Source of the DNA: Cordilura impudica
Taxonomy: Eukaryota; Arthropoda; Insecta; Diptera; Scathophagidae
Direction: 5' to 3'
Length of the DNA stretch: 64,000 bases
NCBI GenBank assembly: GCA_963682025.1
Contig: OY821519.1
Location: forward strand, 69,075,525-69,139,524
Below the pieces are notes generated by a model, which saw nothing but the letters and a program-made list of their open reading frames with translations, did no database searches and was not told the origin of the DNA. This document shows, in pieces, positions 45,092-55,885 of this stretch; the first letter of the stretch is position 1; each line of letters begins with the position of its first letter. The translations under genes were made by a program, and so were the position numbers.

Positions 45092-46860
45092 CTAAAAAAT
45101 GAAAAATAAAAAATGGAATATAAAGAATGAAGAATGAAAAACAAAAAATTAAAAATAACAAGTAAGGAAATTATAGTTGGTCTAGACCGACTATACGATA
45201 CCCTATACCATTCGTTTAGAAAACCTATCTTTTAGGCCCAACTAACTGGACATTGAAAATAAGCAAAAACCAAATTTGAGTGGGATTTTTATTAATTTTT
45301 TTGTCTGCAGATATGAAAAAGTTCATATCGGATGCTATATCTATAAAGGGAATAGGTCCAAAAATTGACCGATCCTGATCATGTTTGGCAAAGTCTCTTG
45401 TATTTTGCAAAAATATGTACAAACAAAATTTGAGAAGAATCAGTGCAATATTTTTGTTTTTTAATAGATTTAAGTGAAGATCGGGAAGCAGCTCTATATG
45501 GGGTCAAAGGGATCATTTTTGGCCTACTCATTAGTGGATGTAATGACCGCATACAAACCCAATTTGAGTAAGACCTATATGACAATTTGGATCTTATGGC
45601 AATTTATGTCGATTTCATATGGGTAATTTGTACGGGGGCTGGGTCTGAACATGGACCGATTCTCACCAATTTCAATAGCGTTCATCCCATGGCCGATAAA
45701 AGCTTATATACCAAATTTCATCAAAATATATTCATATTTGCGACCTGCAGTTTGATTACAAGCTTTACATGTACACACAGACGGACGGACGGACGGACAT
45801 TGTTAAATCAACTCAGAAAGTGATTCTGATTCGATCGGTATAATTAAAGATGCGTATAGGTCAAATATTTTTGGTTGTTACAAACAGCAGCACAAAGTCA
45901 TTATACCCAAACCACATAGTGGTATAGGGTATAAAAACAGAAAAATTAAAAAAAATAAATAAAAAATGAAAAATAAAAAATAAAAAATGAAAAATGGAAA
46001 ATTGGATATTAAAATTCAGAAATAAAAGATGAAAAATAAAAAATTAAAAATGAAAAACGAAAAAGAAAAAATGAAAAGTGAAAAATAAAAAACTAAATAT
46101 GAAAAATTAAAAGCGAAAAATGAAGAATAGAAAATGAAAAATAAAAAATAAAATATGAAAACTAAAAAATGAAAAATAGAAAATGAAAATTCAGAAATAA
46201 AAGATGAAAAATAAAGAATCAAAAATGAAAAACGAAAAATGAAGAATAAAAAATGAAAAAGAAAAAATGAAAAAAAAGGTAAAATGAAAAATGATAAACA
46301 AAAAATAAAAAATTAAAAATAAAAAATGAAAAACAAAAAATGAAAAATTAAAAATGAAAAACGAAAAATGAAAAATAAAAATGAAAAGTGAAAAATTAAA
46401 AATTAAATATGAAAAATTAAAAGCGAACAATGAAAAATAGAAAATGAAAAATGAAAATAAAAAATTAAAACTAAAAAATGAAAAATAGAGAATGAAATTT
46501 CAAAAATAAAAGATGAAAAATAAAAAATGAAAAATGAAAAACGAAAAATGAATATAAAATGAAGAATAAAAAATGAAAAAAAAAAGTTAAAATGAAAAAT
46601 GACAAGAAAAAATAAAAAATGAAAAACAAAAAATTAAAAATGAAAATTGAAAAATGAAAAATAGAAAATGGAAATTAAGAAATAAAAGATGTAAAATGAA
46701 AAATTAAAAATTAAAAGCGACAAACGACAAACGAAAAATGAAAAATAAAAAATGAAAAATAGAAATGAAAAGTGAAAAATAAAAAATTTAAAAATGAAAA
46801 ATTGAAAACGAAAAATGAAAAAGAAAAATAAAAAATTAAAGATGTAAGACGAAAAGGTAA
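45092..46860. repeat. AAAAATG/AAAAATA heptamer array with DINE-1-like insertion
   Basis: Degenerate AAAAATGAAAAATAAAAAATG repeats of ~7-bp phase run from 45092 to 45157 and from 45934 to about 46850. They are split by a DINE-1-like copy. The array resumes at 49797-49856 on the other side of LINE-3. Long Phe/Ser-rich frames here are translation of the repeat, not genes. Confidence 0.85.
45158..45933 (-). mobile_element. DINE-1-like element, copy H
   Basis: Full-length minus copy, from ACAAGTAAGG at 45158 to GGGTATA at 45933. The palindrome carries one change (AGTTGGTCTAGACCGACT), and the GTCC tract is short (~45780-45800). It is inserted in the heptamer array. Confidence 0.85.
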
Positions 46861-47165
46861 AAATTTAATTTATTATTATTAATTTAATAGTTTTAATTTT
46901 TTATTAATGAAAATCCTAATGTAACAAGATTTAAAATCTTATAAAACAACATTAGTCATAACAAATTAATTTTCAAAAAGAAGAATGTATGTAAGTTTAA
47001 TTTATAATTAAAATTAGAAGAATAATATAAAATAAAATATAATATATAATAAAAAATAAAATAAAAATGTAAAAATAAAGTGTAAAAATATCCTGCACAG
47101 CAGGTAAAAATTATATATAAATTAAAATTAAATTAACTAAAGAAATTAAAATGAAGTATTAAAAA
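46861..47165 (-). other. LINE-3 3' untranslated region or AT-rich spacer
   Basis: Very AT-rich sequence downstream of the LINE-3 stop codon. No poly(A) tract or duplication could be fixed, so the LINE 3' boundary is open. Confidence 0.4.
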
Positions 47166-48990
47166 TCAATTGAGAAAAAGTTTAAATAGTTCTTTCTTAA
47201 ATGATGTTGTATTTGATATTTTGTGAAGTTGATTATTTAAAGTATGTAACGAGTTCCAAAGACGTATGCCATTTACAAAAAAGTGTCTTTCGGATATTAG
47301 TCTATTGTACAATATGGGTACAAGAGAGTTATTACGGTTAGATCTTGTAAAGGTAAACGGGTTCTTTAGTGAAAATAATTTTATGAACCTCAAGTAAAGT
47401 TCTAAATTTAAGATAGTCTTCAAATGAAATGCCATAAATTTTATTTAGAATAGCGGAGATACTATCATATTTGCGTAAACCGTAAACATATCTAACTACA
47501 CTTTTAAAGACGCGTGTAAGTTTAGCCATGTCTGCATTATCACAACCTGACAACAACTCACAGCCATATAAAAGCGTAGGTAAGATAAACGATTTTGCAA
47601 GAACAAATCTAATTTTCTGCGGTGTGAAGTACTGAGAAGACCAAAGACTACGGAGAATACTATAAACTTTTCCAGAAGCTTTGTTAATTTGATCATTCCA
47701 CGTTAGGGTATTATTAAAAATCATTCCAAGGTTTTTAGCATTCGCAACGTAGGCGATATCCACTCCATTAATACTAACTTTCGGAAGACAAGTGGTATCA
47801 TATATCTTTTTAGAAATAACAAGGCACTGAGATTTTTCGGATTTAAGGTAAGACAATTCAACCTAGCCGATTCAAATACGTGGTTCAGTTCAGTATTCAG
47901 GTTCTGTACACAATTTTCCACATCTCGTACGTTACATGATGTGTATAACTGAACGTCATCAGCGTACATGTGCATTTGGCATGAATTAATTACGCGTGGT
48001 AGATCATTTATGTAAATAGAAAACAAAAGAGGGCCAAGTATAGACCCCTGCGGAACACCCCTACTTAAAGACGCAGAGGTAGACGACTTGTCTTTAGAGA
48101 CAACTACTTGCTCTCTATTCCGAAGGTAAGAGCTAATCAATTTAAAGGAGGTTTCAGAATAACCAAAAATATGTTTAAGCTTTTTAACAAGAATATCATG
48201 GTCGACTGAGTCAAAAGCTTTAGAGTGGTCCAATAAAGTCAAAAAAGCAATATTACCACTGTCAACGATATAACGAAGATCTTCCGATACATCAATTAAA
48301 GTAGTGATACACCCTCTTTTCTTGCGAAAACCAGATTGCTTAGATGATAAAAGATTATTATTGGATATATGTTCATTCATTTGTTTGCTCATAATTTTTT
48401 CGAAAACTTTCGAAAGAAAAGGAAGTACGGAAATTGGCCTGTATTCTTTATTAGATTTCTGCAAGGGAATTACTTTTGCCCATTTCCACAAATCAGGGAA
48501 AATAGATTTTGTAAAAATCGTGTTAAAAATATGAGTGATATAGGGTAAAACCTGTGGTAAAATAGCTTTAATAAATATTGGATTCATACCGTCTAGACCA
48601 ATAGATTTTGACTTTATGGAAATAAAAACTTCCAGAATATCCTTCTGGTTAACGCAGGAAAAACTAAATAAAGAATCCAGATTGCAATCTGGTAGATTTG
48701 CATAAGAGTCAGAACGAAGAGAAGTTGAGTCATTTGAAGTAAATTGTCTATTCAATTCATTTAGTTCAAAAGTGGAAAGATTTGCCGATTCACTTTCATC
48801 TTTATAACCAATTTTCTTTATCTCTTGCCACATATTTTTAGTATCCATAGCCTCTGAAAATACACGACTATAATAGCGTTGCTTAGTTAACTTTACTTCC
48901 CTAGTAACAGATCTACGTAGCGATTTAAAAATTTCATTTGACTGTGTAGTTTTATATCTTTTCCACTTATCGTAAGCAGAATTTCTTTTA
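47166..48990 (-). pseudogene. LINE-3 reverse transcriptase, CR1/Daphne-like (tentative)
   Basis: Nearly complete reverse transcriptase on minus. It has DLIVKRNSAYDKWKRYK (48985), KSIGLDGMNPIFIKA, NKEYRPISVLPFLSKVFEKI, KQSGFRKKRGCITTLI, LLDHSKAFDSVDHDIL, GVPQGSILGPLLFSIYINDL and the intact catalytic MYADDVQLY (~48000). The frame is open from about 48990 to a T5 run at 47833-47837. T6 would keep it open into KSQCLVISKKIYD, SINGVDIAYV and the C-terminal TFTRSNRNNSL...FKLFLN, ending at 47166 after one more frameshift near 47360. Motif style (YINDLP, VDHDIL) suggests the CR1/Daphne side of LINEs rather than Jockey; clade is tentative. Confidence 0.85.
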
Positions 48991-48994
48991 ACTA

Positions 48995-49795
48995 TTAAAT
49001 CACAAATATTTTGATTAAACCAAGGCTTAGTAGAAGATTTAACAGTTTTCTTTCTAACGGTACGTATTTGTCGTATAGGTATGTGGTAGCTTCATAAAAA
49101 ATGGATATCTGTTCGTTTAAATCAGGATTACTGTAGATACTGTTCCAATTGATTATATTAATTTCATTTAAAAGAGCATCATAGTTAATATTCTTGTAAT
49201 CACGGAAAGTAATATGCTGTGGTTTTTCATGTTTAGAATAAGGAAGGTTAAAGGTCCTATAAATGACATGTTTTGAGAAATTAGGAGAAGAAAACTGGTC
49301 ATGCAAAAGAACTTTACTAATATCTGAGACAAAGAACACTACTCATTGAAGTGAAGTGAGTGGGGATAGTAGTGTTTACAGCTATAAGCCCAATCGGTTG
49401 GAAAAGCGAAATTAGAACAGAATCAATGAGCAAATTTCCATTTAGGTCTCCAGAAAGCATAATATCACTATAAGATAAACTGTTTTCATCTAACATATTA
49501 ACAACCGGAGAAATATCTAGTGAATCATTAGGCCTATATAAAACACCTATGAGACATTTGCTTACGTCACAAGGAAGTCCAATAAATACAAAATCATATT
49601 CTTCATCGATAGATTTGCAAACAAATCGAGAACGTAATTGTTTCTTGACATACATTGCAACGCCTCCAGCCTGTTTACCAGTATTCCTATCAGCTCGATA
49701 TAAATCATAGCCGTCTATTTTGACCTGAAAGTTTTTTATCTTATTCGGATTGAACCATGTTTCAGATATACAAATTAAAATTAATTTAATATATT
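48995..49795 (-). pseudogene. LINE-3 endonuclease, 5'-truncated
   Basis: Begins at about 49780 with ICISETWFNPNKIKNFQVK, then LYRADRNTGKQAGGVAMYVK, the start of an APE-type endonuclease (ISETW, R-DR-GG-A-YV). It continues with VFIGLPCDVSKCLIGVLYRP, IMLSGDLNGNLL (GDLN box), and FFVSDISKVLLHDQ after a frame break at ~49320. A second break near 49060 precedes the reverse transcriptase. The LINE is truncated at the beginning of this domain and abuts the heptamer array at 49797. Confidence 0.8.
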
Positions 49796-49796
49796 A

Positions 49797-50025
49797 ATTA
49801 AAAAATTAAAATTAAAAAATTAAAAACGAAAAATGAAAAACTTAAAATTAAAAGTAAACCAGTTGAAATAATAAATAATAATAAATATTTTTATATTAGC
49901 AGAGGCCCTGCAGTTGTTTGCTATAAGTGATATATTGATGACGCTTTCTGTTTGATTTTAAAGAAGTGTCATAAAAAATCTCTAATTACTAAATGTTTAC
50001 ACATCTCCCCTGTGATTGGACTCAC
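49797..50025 (-). repeat. End of heptamer array and its flanking repeat
   Basis: 49797-49856 is AAAAATTAAAAACGAAAAATG array. 49857-50025 is the inverse of the flank at 28893-29050 (for example TTGCTATAAGTGATATATTG and TGTTTACACATCTCCCCTG). The same array-plus-flank arrangement therefore occurs twice. Confidence 0.7.
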
Positions 50026-50479
50026 ATGATTTTTTTTTTTTTTTTTTTACTTTTTTTGCAAAATCAAAAATTTTGTGGACTTTTTTTCAAAAAGGCCCTT
50101 TATTTGCTCAAAAAAGCTTTTGGTCGCTCAGTGGGATGCGAGTGGGATATCTATTACAAAAAATGTTTTGAAACTCAAGACAACGGTTTTTCAATTTTTA
50201 GCATATGCACTAATTTGAATGTTTTCATATTAGTGTGTAAGTGTTTCTTTCTAAAGCCTTTCCGACGGTATGTAACATACCTAACTAAAATTTCATACCT
50301 TCGATACTGTAATATTCGCAATATGTTTTAACCTCAGGAAAAAAATCATTTTTTTTTCTATAGAAATGTTGAAAAATTATTTTTTTTTTATTTATTTCTA
50401 ATAATAACTAAATTAATATATAATAATAATAAAAATAAAAAAATAAGTAATTTATTCATAATCCCATTAGATCCATTTA

Positions 50480-50640
50480 TAACATAACTATTTTTTTAAT
50501 TAATTTATTATAGCTGATTAAGTATTTGGGTTTTGTAAATTTTGAAATACCCAGTCTTTTAGCCTTCTTATTTATCGCCTTTATTTGCTGCTTTTTTGCC
50601 AATCTTTTCTTGGCGTTACCGGGTTCAGCTGTTGGCTAAC
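50480..50640 (-). pseudogene. Basic C-terminal tail of transposase in the left arm
   Basis: Minus strand: KRLAKKQQIKAINKKAKRLG, then ISKFTKPKYLISYNKLIKK, open and strongly basic. The right arm encodes the matching tail on plus (LAKKQQIK at ~53880). The coding tail is therefore duplicated in inverted orientation as part of the arms. The rest of this frame is absent. Confidence 0.6.
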
Positions 50641-50689
50641 TGATTCGACAGAAGATTTAAACGATTACCGCGATTGCCTGAAATTGATT

Positions 50690-51333
50690 ATTGTCCTAAT
50701 GCAACAACTACTTGCCACTTAGGTGAATGTTCATATTGCCCGGAGATTTTAGTCAACTGGTTTGGTCGCGAATATATAGAGAATGTCAAATTTTAATCTT
50801 GGATTCAGACTGACAGATGCACAATGATTTTAAATGTGGATGATTTTGTGGAAGAAATGTGTACAGTATTGCTAAACTTGAGAACTCTAGTCAAAGAATG
50901 ATGGTCATTCTTCAAGGATTTGAAGATACATCTGAAGTCTGGTGAAATCGTTATTTCATATGATTTCGCAGAAAACTATAAATATGTTCTTCAGGATGCC
51001 ATACAAGCTTTCCAGTTCAGTAACCACAAAGCGACTATATTCACAGTAGGTTTTTACTACATGAAAGTTGATAAAGTGGAACACAAAACGATTTAAAACA
51101 TGATACTGTTGCAGTTTATGAGTACCAGATGAAAATATTAATACCTAATGCCAGCTGAGTGGCATTTTCATTCTACTGCTCATAGTAAAGGAGCATGTGA
51201 GGATATTGGACCAAACCTGAAAAGAAATTCAGCGAAGTATATCCTCCAGTGCTCTCATCCAGATTGCATCTTATATGCGACTGCTTTATGCAATAGTGCG
51301 GCGTTGATGGAAGATCCGCTTCCGTTTCCCTGA
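50690..51333 (+). pseudogene. DFAENY-type transposase, core region
   Basis: GECSYCPEILVNWFGREYIE (50731) with a CxxC, SWIQTDRCTMI, VEEMCTVLLNLRTLVKE, then VISYDFAENYKYVLQDAIQA (50954) with the presumed first catalytic Asp. PAEWHFHSTAHSKGACEDIG (51148) follows in another frame, the family's HGKGA-DGIG box. Two in-frame stops (TAA after VKF, TGA after VKE) and a loss of the middle FSDG region make it dead. It is related to the gene at 39763-41436 but clearly a different subfamily. Confidence 0.75.
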
Positions 51334-51640
51334 GCCTTTGCTGGTCGCACGTGCTGGCGTAGGGGCCTAGCTCGCCGGATGGGTGGGGTCTTGCTCAGGC
51401 CCAGGGAAACCGCACTACAGATTTTCACGTGCGATTTAAAAAAACTGTCAAAACACGGACGCTAAATGGATGGATGGCCATACTTACCTTGGGATTGGGG
51501 ACGAGGTGTTCTGCCCCTTTTTGCCCTCCCTACCATGTTACCTCGACTCCATCTCAATTGGAGGTAACCCACTGCAATGATAAGAGTTTGGTTTGGTTTG
51601 GTTTTCTACTTTGGGTTTAACAAGTTTTATTGAACCTTCA
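51333..51640. other. GC-rich island of unknown nature, possibly structured
   Basis: About 300 bp of much higher G+C than its surroundings, inserted between the transposase core and its C-terminal region. TTTCCCTGAGC (51325-51335) can pair with GCTC/AGGGAAA (51393-51409), and GTTACCTC (51537-51544) with GAGGTAAC (51561-51568). ATACTTACCTT at 51480 resembles a U1 5' end, but the rest does not. It could be a SINE-like or captured RNA sequence. No family recognised. Confidence 0.45.
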
Positions 51641-52755
51641 TTTTAAGGTTATTTTAAATTAAGTTTAGCAAAATTTAATTTTTGGGAAATTTTAATTTTA
51701 GGAAAATTTTTAAATATAGCTCAATTATAATTTTAAAAGAATTTTTAGATTTTAGCAAAATTAGGAAAAGTTTAGCAAAACTTATTTATTTTTAGCTAAA
51801 TTATATTATTATAATTTTTAATTTTAGCTCAATTTTATTTTTATTTAGGAAAATTTTTAGATTAATTTTATATTTAGCAAAGTTCTTAATTTAGAAAATT
51901 TTTAGTTAAATTTTAGTTTAAATTTATATTTAGAAAAAATTTTTATATTTAGAAAATTTTTTATATTTCGAATATTTTATATTTTGCGAATTTTGACATT
52001 TCGAAAATTATATATTTATTTAAATTTTATAATTAGAAAACTTTTTCTAGGTAATTTTAGAAAAATTTTAATGTTAGAAAATTTTGTTTAATATAATTTT
52101 ATAAAAAAAATTAAGTTTGAATGCGATTTTCAATTCAATGTATTTTTTTTTTTTGTTTTAATTAAATTTAGTTTAATTTTAGCTTTAAAAAAAAATTTTT
52201 TTTTGTTTTAAATATGGTACCATTTTCTAAATTCTCTTAAATTTCTATAATTTTAAATTTAGGTTAAATTTTTAATTTTTATTTCTAGCAAAATTTAATT
52301 TTAGGGACATTTTAATTTTAGGAAAATGTTAAATTTAGAAAAATTTTAAAGTATAGCATAATTTTAATTTTAGGAGAAATTTTAAATTTAGCTTAATTTT
52401 TTCCATATTTAGGAAAATTATTTTAATTTATGAAATTTTTAGCTTAAACAAAATTTGACTTTTAGCACTATTTAATTTTAGGACAATTTTTAATTTTTAG
52501 GAAAATTTTTAATGTTTGGTAAATTTTTAAATTTTAATAAAAAATTTTTAATAGTAGAAAAAATTTTTAATAGTAGAACAATTTTAATATTAGCAAACCT
52601 CATATCTAAAAATATTTGATATTTAGTTTAAATTTATAATTAGAAAAAATTTTGATTCATAATTAGAAAAATCTTTAAAAAAATAATTTTAATTTATAGT
52701 TAGACAAATCTTAGAAAATTTATTTAATTTAGATTTAAGAAAACATTTTAATTAG
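51641..52755. repeat. AT-rich degenerate minisatellite (TTTTAATTTTTAGGAAAAT)
   Basis: About 1.1 kb of irregular units built from AAATTTTTAATTTTAGGAAA and TTTAGC. No coding or terminal features. Confidence 0.65.
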
Positions 52756-52832
52756 TGTCTTTTAATTACCGCCATATGGTTGTAGGTGTTGAGGATGAAG
52801 CTGCTGCCGCCAGACGCCGTGGTTGTGTGTAA
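52756..52832 (+). CDS. Candidate short terminal exon (24 codons), doubtful
   Basis: After an acceptor-like TTTTAATTAG, an open run reads SFNYRHMVVGVEDEAAAARR, then RGCV and TAA (52830-52832). It is markedly GC-rich compared with the surrounding AT minisatellite, and its codons look chosen (GCT GCT GCC GCC AGA CGC CGT). No upstream exon, family match or clear poly(A) signal was recognised. It could equally be a captured fragment or chance. Confidence 0.22.
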
Positions 52833-53480
52833 AAGCTTGATTGGTTTCTGATGTAAACTTTAATTTTATTCCTTAATTTTGTTTTATCAAAGAGGTATCC
52901 AATATTTTGTGGTTTTATTTATTTCAGATTATTAATGTATAGTATTTTTTTTTTATTAAATGAGTCTTATAAATTAAGTGTAGTATTTTAAAAATAATTA
53001 TAAATTTTGTTTAATTGTTTTATTTTCACTAATTATTACATTCCTTTAAACTTTCTTTCTTTCTTTATTCTTAAACTTAATTTTTATTTTAAACTTATTT
53101 TAAACTTCAATTTTTTTTTAGAGGTTTTTCCTCAACCTTTATCTTTCATGGTCACATTTCAACTCCCCGTTTAATTTTCAATTCTTGTTAATCAAGCCAA
53201 ATCTTCCTCATTCATTCCTCTGCAGATAAAAACCTGTTTATTAAACAAACAAAATCACCAGCAATTCAGTGAGAACATTCATATGCATTCATAATATTCT
53301 CTAGTATTTATAACACTCACACTCATATATGACTATGAGAGCAAGTGAGATCAATACAAGAAAATACGTGGTTTGACCAGCATGATTGCATATGAATGTG
53401 TTCATGATTTACTTCAACACAATGAAGAGAAAAAATACGCCATAAAAAAAAATGCCATCAACCTATTACCATATAAGGTG
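52833..53480. other. AT-rich sequence, nothing recognised
   Basis: No gene or repeat end recognised before the transposase C-terminal region resumes. Confidence 0.4.
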
Positions 53481-53639
53481 TTGTTTATATGTACATACTT
53501 GAACTTGAAAATAATTTCAAGATCAAGGTTATTATTTTTTCTTCTTTCTTGTTCTGCCTGTACCAGAAATTCTTCTGCTACAGTGCAGAGCAAAAAAGAT
53601 CACCGTCACATTTATCCATTGGGCAAGGAATTATTGTAA

Positions 53640-53904
53640 AGAAACTAAAATAGTTTTTAGTAGCAAAGAGGATCATGAGGAAATATTGAAAACACTGAAG
53701 AGCAGATTCGATGCTACGGTAACAATCGATGAGCGGTGCCAATACCATGCTTTTATACTGCTTGTCGATGGAAGACCCATGTTTTCTGCCTCCATTTAAT
53801 GCGATTTCTTTCCAAAGCCAAAAAAGAATCCAGCAGTGAAATCAACAACTGAACCTATTTACGCCAAGACATGATTGGCAAAAAAGCAGCAAATAAAGGT
53901 GATA
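53640..53904 (+). pseudogene. DFAENY-type transposase, C-terminal region
   Basis: KETKIVFSSKEDHEEILKTL, then KSRFDATVTIDERCQYHAF, ILLVDGRPMFSASI-stop, PKPKKNPAVKSTTEP and LAKKQQIK. The pattern of an acidic helix, 'RF-A-TI' and a basic tail matches the end of this family as I know it. It is separated from the core (ends 51333) by 2.3 kb of foreign sequence, then interrupted again by the MITE at 53909. Confidence 0.65.
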
Positions 53905-53908
53905 ACTC

Positions 53909-54654
53909 TGTGGTTTTCTGGAATAACCGCGTATGTCCATTCTTGTCAGTTTTGAGTTAACGTTGCCAAATATATTAATTTTTAACGCTCTTTACAATAA
54001 AAAAAAATATTGACCATTTCTGAGTTTTTTCTTTAAATACCGACGTAACTTAAATGTTTATTAAATTAATTTGCAGCACTAACGACGTATGTCAACGTAC
54101 GTTTGAGCGCTGACAAATTATTTTCTCAGAAAACGACACATACGTTGTTATTAATGAAAAAAAAAATGGAAAATAAGTTTGGACTATTTTTCAGTTTATA
54201 ACCACTTATAAAAACTGTTCTGTTTATTTCATTTATTTGTTGTCACTACTATTCTTGATACGTTGTTATATTCTCACCCTAAGTCCCGTTAACTTTCTGT
54301 TGAAGAGAAAAAAAATCAATTTTTCAAGCAACAACAACTTATGTCTAAATGTGTAGTTACACTGGTAGTTTTCTTTTTCAAAGAAAACGACATTTGTCGA
54401 CATAAGTTGTTTTATCTGCACACACTTCAAGTGTTATTTATATATTGTTTTTTTCGTCCTTCTCTAAGAACTATTCCTCATAAGATTTTTGACTCAAAAT
54501 TTTTTATAAAGTATTTATTGCCTATATCTACAGGACTGTTAAATAAAAAGTCTTAAAAACTTTATATCGAGCCCATAATTTCAAATATAAAGGTTTTTGG
54601 TTCTCCTGAACATTTTGATTTTATGACATACGCGGTTATTCTAGAAAACCACAG
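53909..54654. mobile_element. 750-bp MITE with 4-bp target duplication, copy 2
   Basis: Same family and orientation as 1881-2630, 746 bp. It is flanked by AACT (53905-53908) and AAAT (54655-54658). The uninterrupted left arm at 50566-50576 (read on minus) has GATAAATAAG, showing the target was AAAT and that one copy mutated. Intact ends CTGTGGTTTTCTGGAATAAC and its near-complement. Confidence 0.88.
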
Positions 54655-54800
54655 AAATAAGCTGGATAAAAGACTGGATATTTAAAAATTTACAAAACTT
54701 AAATACTTCATCAGCTACAATAAATTAATTTAAAAATAGTTATGTTATAAATGGATCTAATGTGATTAATATTAAATTTTAATAAATTATTTATCTTGTT
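54655..54800 (+). repeat. Right-arm continuation after the MITE
   Basis: AAATAAGCTGGATAAAAGAC, then CTTCATCAGCTACAATAAA and GTTATGTTATAAATGGATC match the left arm (50450-50570) in inverse orientation. It confirms that the MITE inserted into the arm. Confidence 0.75.
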
Positions 54801-54959
54801 ATTTTTATTATTATCTATAATATTAATAGGCTAGGCGATTTCTTGTTAGTGATATTTTGTTCTACCGTTTTATCCTGATATTGACCAAAGGTATATTATT
54901 TGAAAGGTAATTCTTTTTTGCTGTTCACCAGATTTACAGATTTTTAATTATTTTTTTCA

Positions 54960-55146
54960 TTATTAACACATACATACATAAAATTATACATATGCTATGT
55001 GTGTGTTTATTAAATTTGTTAATGAGTTTGTTTTCTTCATTCACAATGATAATAAACCCATAAAGTGTTAGTTTGTGAATTGGCTATATTGAAAAATAAA
55101 GTTGCCTAGAAATTGCACTCGAATTTCGAGTGCTGGAATCAGCTAG
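54960..55146 (+). mobile_element. Helitron 3' end (CTAG with hairpin), second copy
   Basis: Hairpin GCACTCGAATTTCGAGTGC (55115-55133), then TGGAATCAG, CTAG (55143-55146), followed by T. Upstream sequence (TTAATGAGTTTGTT and TAGTTTGTGAATTGGCT) parallels 31260-31360 in inverse orientation. The 5' end is not located. Confidence 0.8.
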
Positions 55147-55189
55147 TTTTCATTATTACTATTATATATTAATTAAATTATTATTACAA

Positions 55190-55885
55190 ATAAATAAAAA
55201 ATAATTATTTTCAACATTTCTATAGGAAAAAGTAATTTTTTCCTGAGGTTAACATATTGCGGGTATTACAGGTATGCAATTTTAGTTAGGTATGTTACAT
55301 ACCGTCGGAAAGGCTAATTTGTCTAGTTTCTCAGTATAAGCTTTTTTTAAGACTTTAGAAACACTTATACACTAATAGGAAAAAATTCAAATTAGTGCAT
55401 ATGCTAAAAATTGAAAAACCGTTGTCTTGAGTTACAAAACATTTTTTTTATGGATATCCCACTCGCATCCCACTAAGCGACCAAAAAGTTCTTAAAGGAA
55501 AAAGCTAAGGTTTCTTTTGAGAAAAAAATACTTTTCTTGAGATAAAGGTCAACAAAGTTTTTGATGTTGCAAAAAAAAGTCGAATTTTTTTTTTTTTTTT
55601 TTAAATTTCTTTTTCCGAAAGATTGAAGAAATAGCTATCTAAACTCTTTGGGTACAAATTTTGCTAAGAACAATAGGTAAAAAGTTACATCGATGAGAAA
55701 AAAACACCTGTTTGGCCAAAATGTCAAATTTTGATCCCCTCTAACTCAGAGAGTTCTTGACCGATCTTGTTGAAAAATTGTGTCTAAACTACTATCCAAT
55801 AGGACTAACCTTGGTGCAAATTTCATCCTGATCGGAAAATATCAGTTTCAAAAGTTGGGTCACTTGACATGAAACGCCCCATTTT
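55190..55885 (-). repeat. Right outer arm of the long-inverted-repeat transposon
   Basis: Inverse of 50026-50390 (55190-55600) followed by the inverse of 43561-43800 (55610-55885). Ends GACATGAAACGCCCC. The second part is missing from the left arm. Confidence 0.75.

Larger units (their letters stand above)
50026..55885. mobile_element. Transposon with long inverted arms and DFAENY-type gene, heavily invaded
   Basis: Left arm 50026-50645 is the inverse of right arm sequence at 53865-55600. Examples are CTCAAGACAACGGTTTTTCA (50177) against its complement near 55420, and CAAATAAAGG-type tail sequence at 50572 and 53891. The right arm continues to ACATGAAACGCCCC at 55885, the family end. A MITE (53909) and a Helitron end (to 55146) sit in the right arm. 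The gene lies between the arms. The left outer end is lost at 50026. Target duplication not found. Confidence 0.65.

Noticed and set aside
46016..46430. Phe/Ser-rich membrane-like proteins on minus
   Set aside because: They are direct translations of the AAAAATG heptamer array; codon content follows the repeat.
51480..51640. U1 snRNA gene
   Set aside because: ATACTTACCT matches the U1 5' end, but the following sequence has no U1 stem-loops or Sm site and sits inside a broken transposon. Left as an unexplained GC-rich island.
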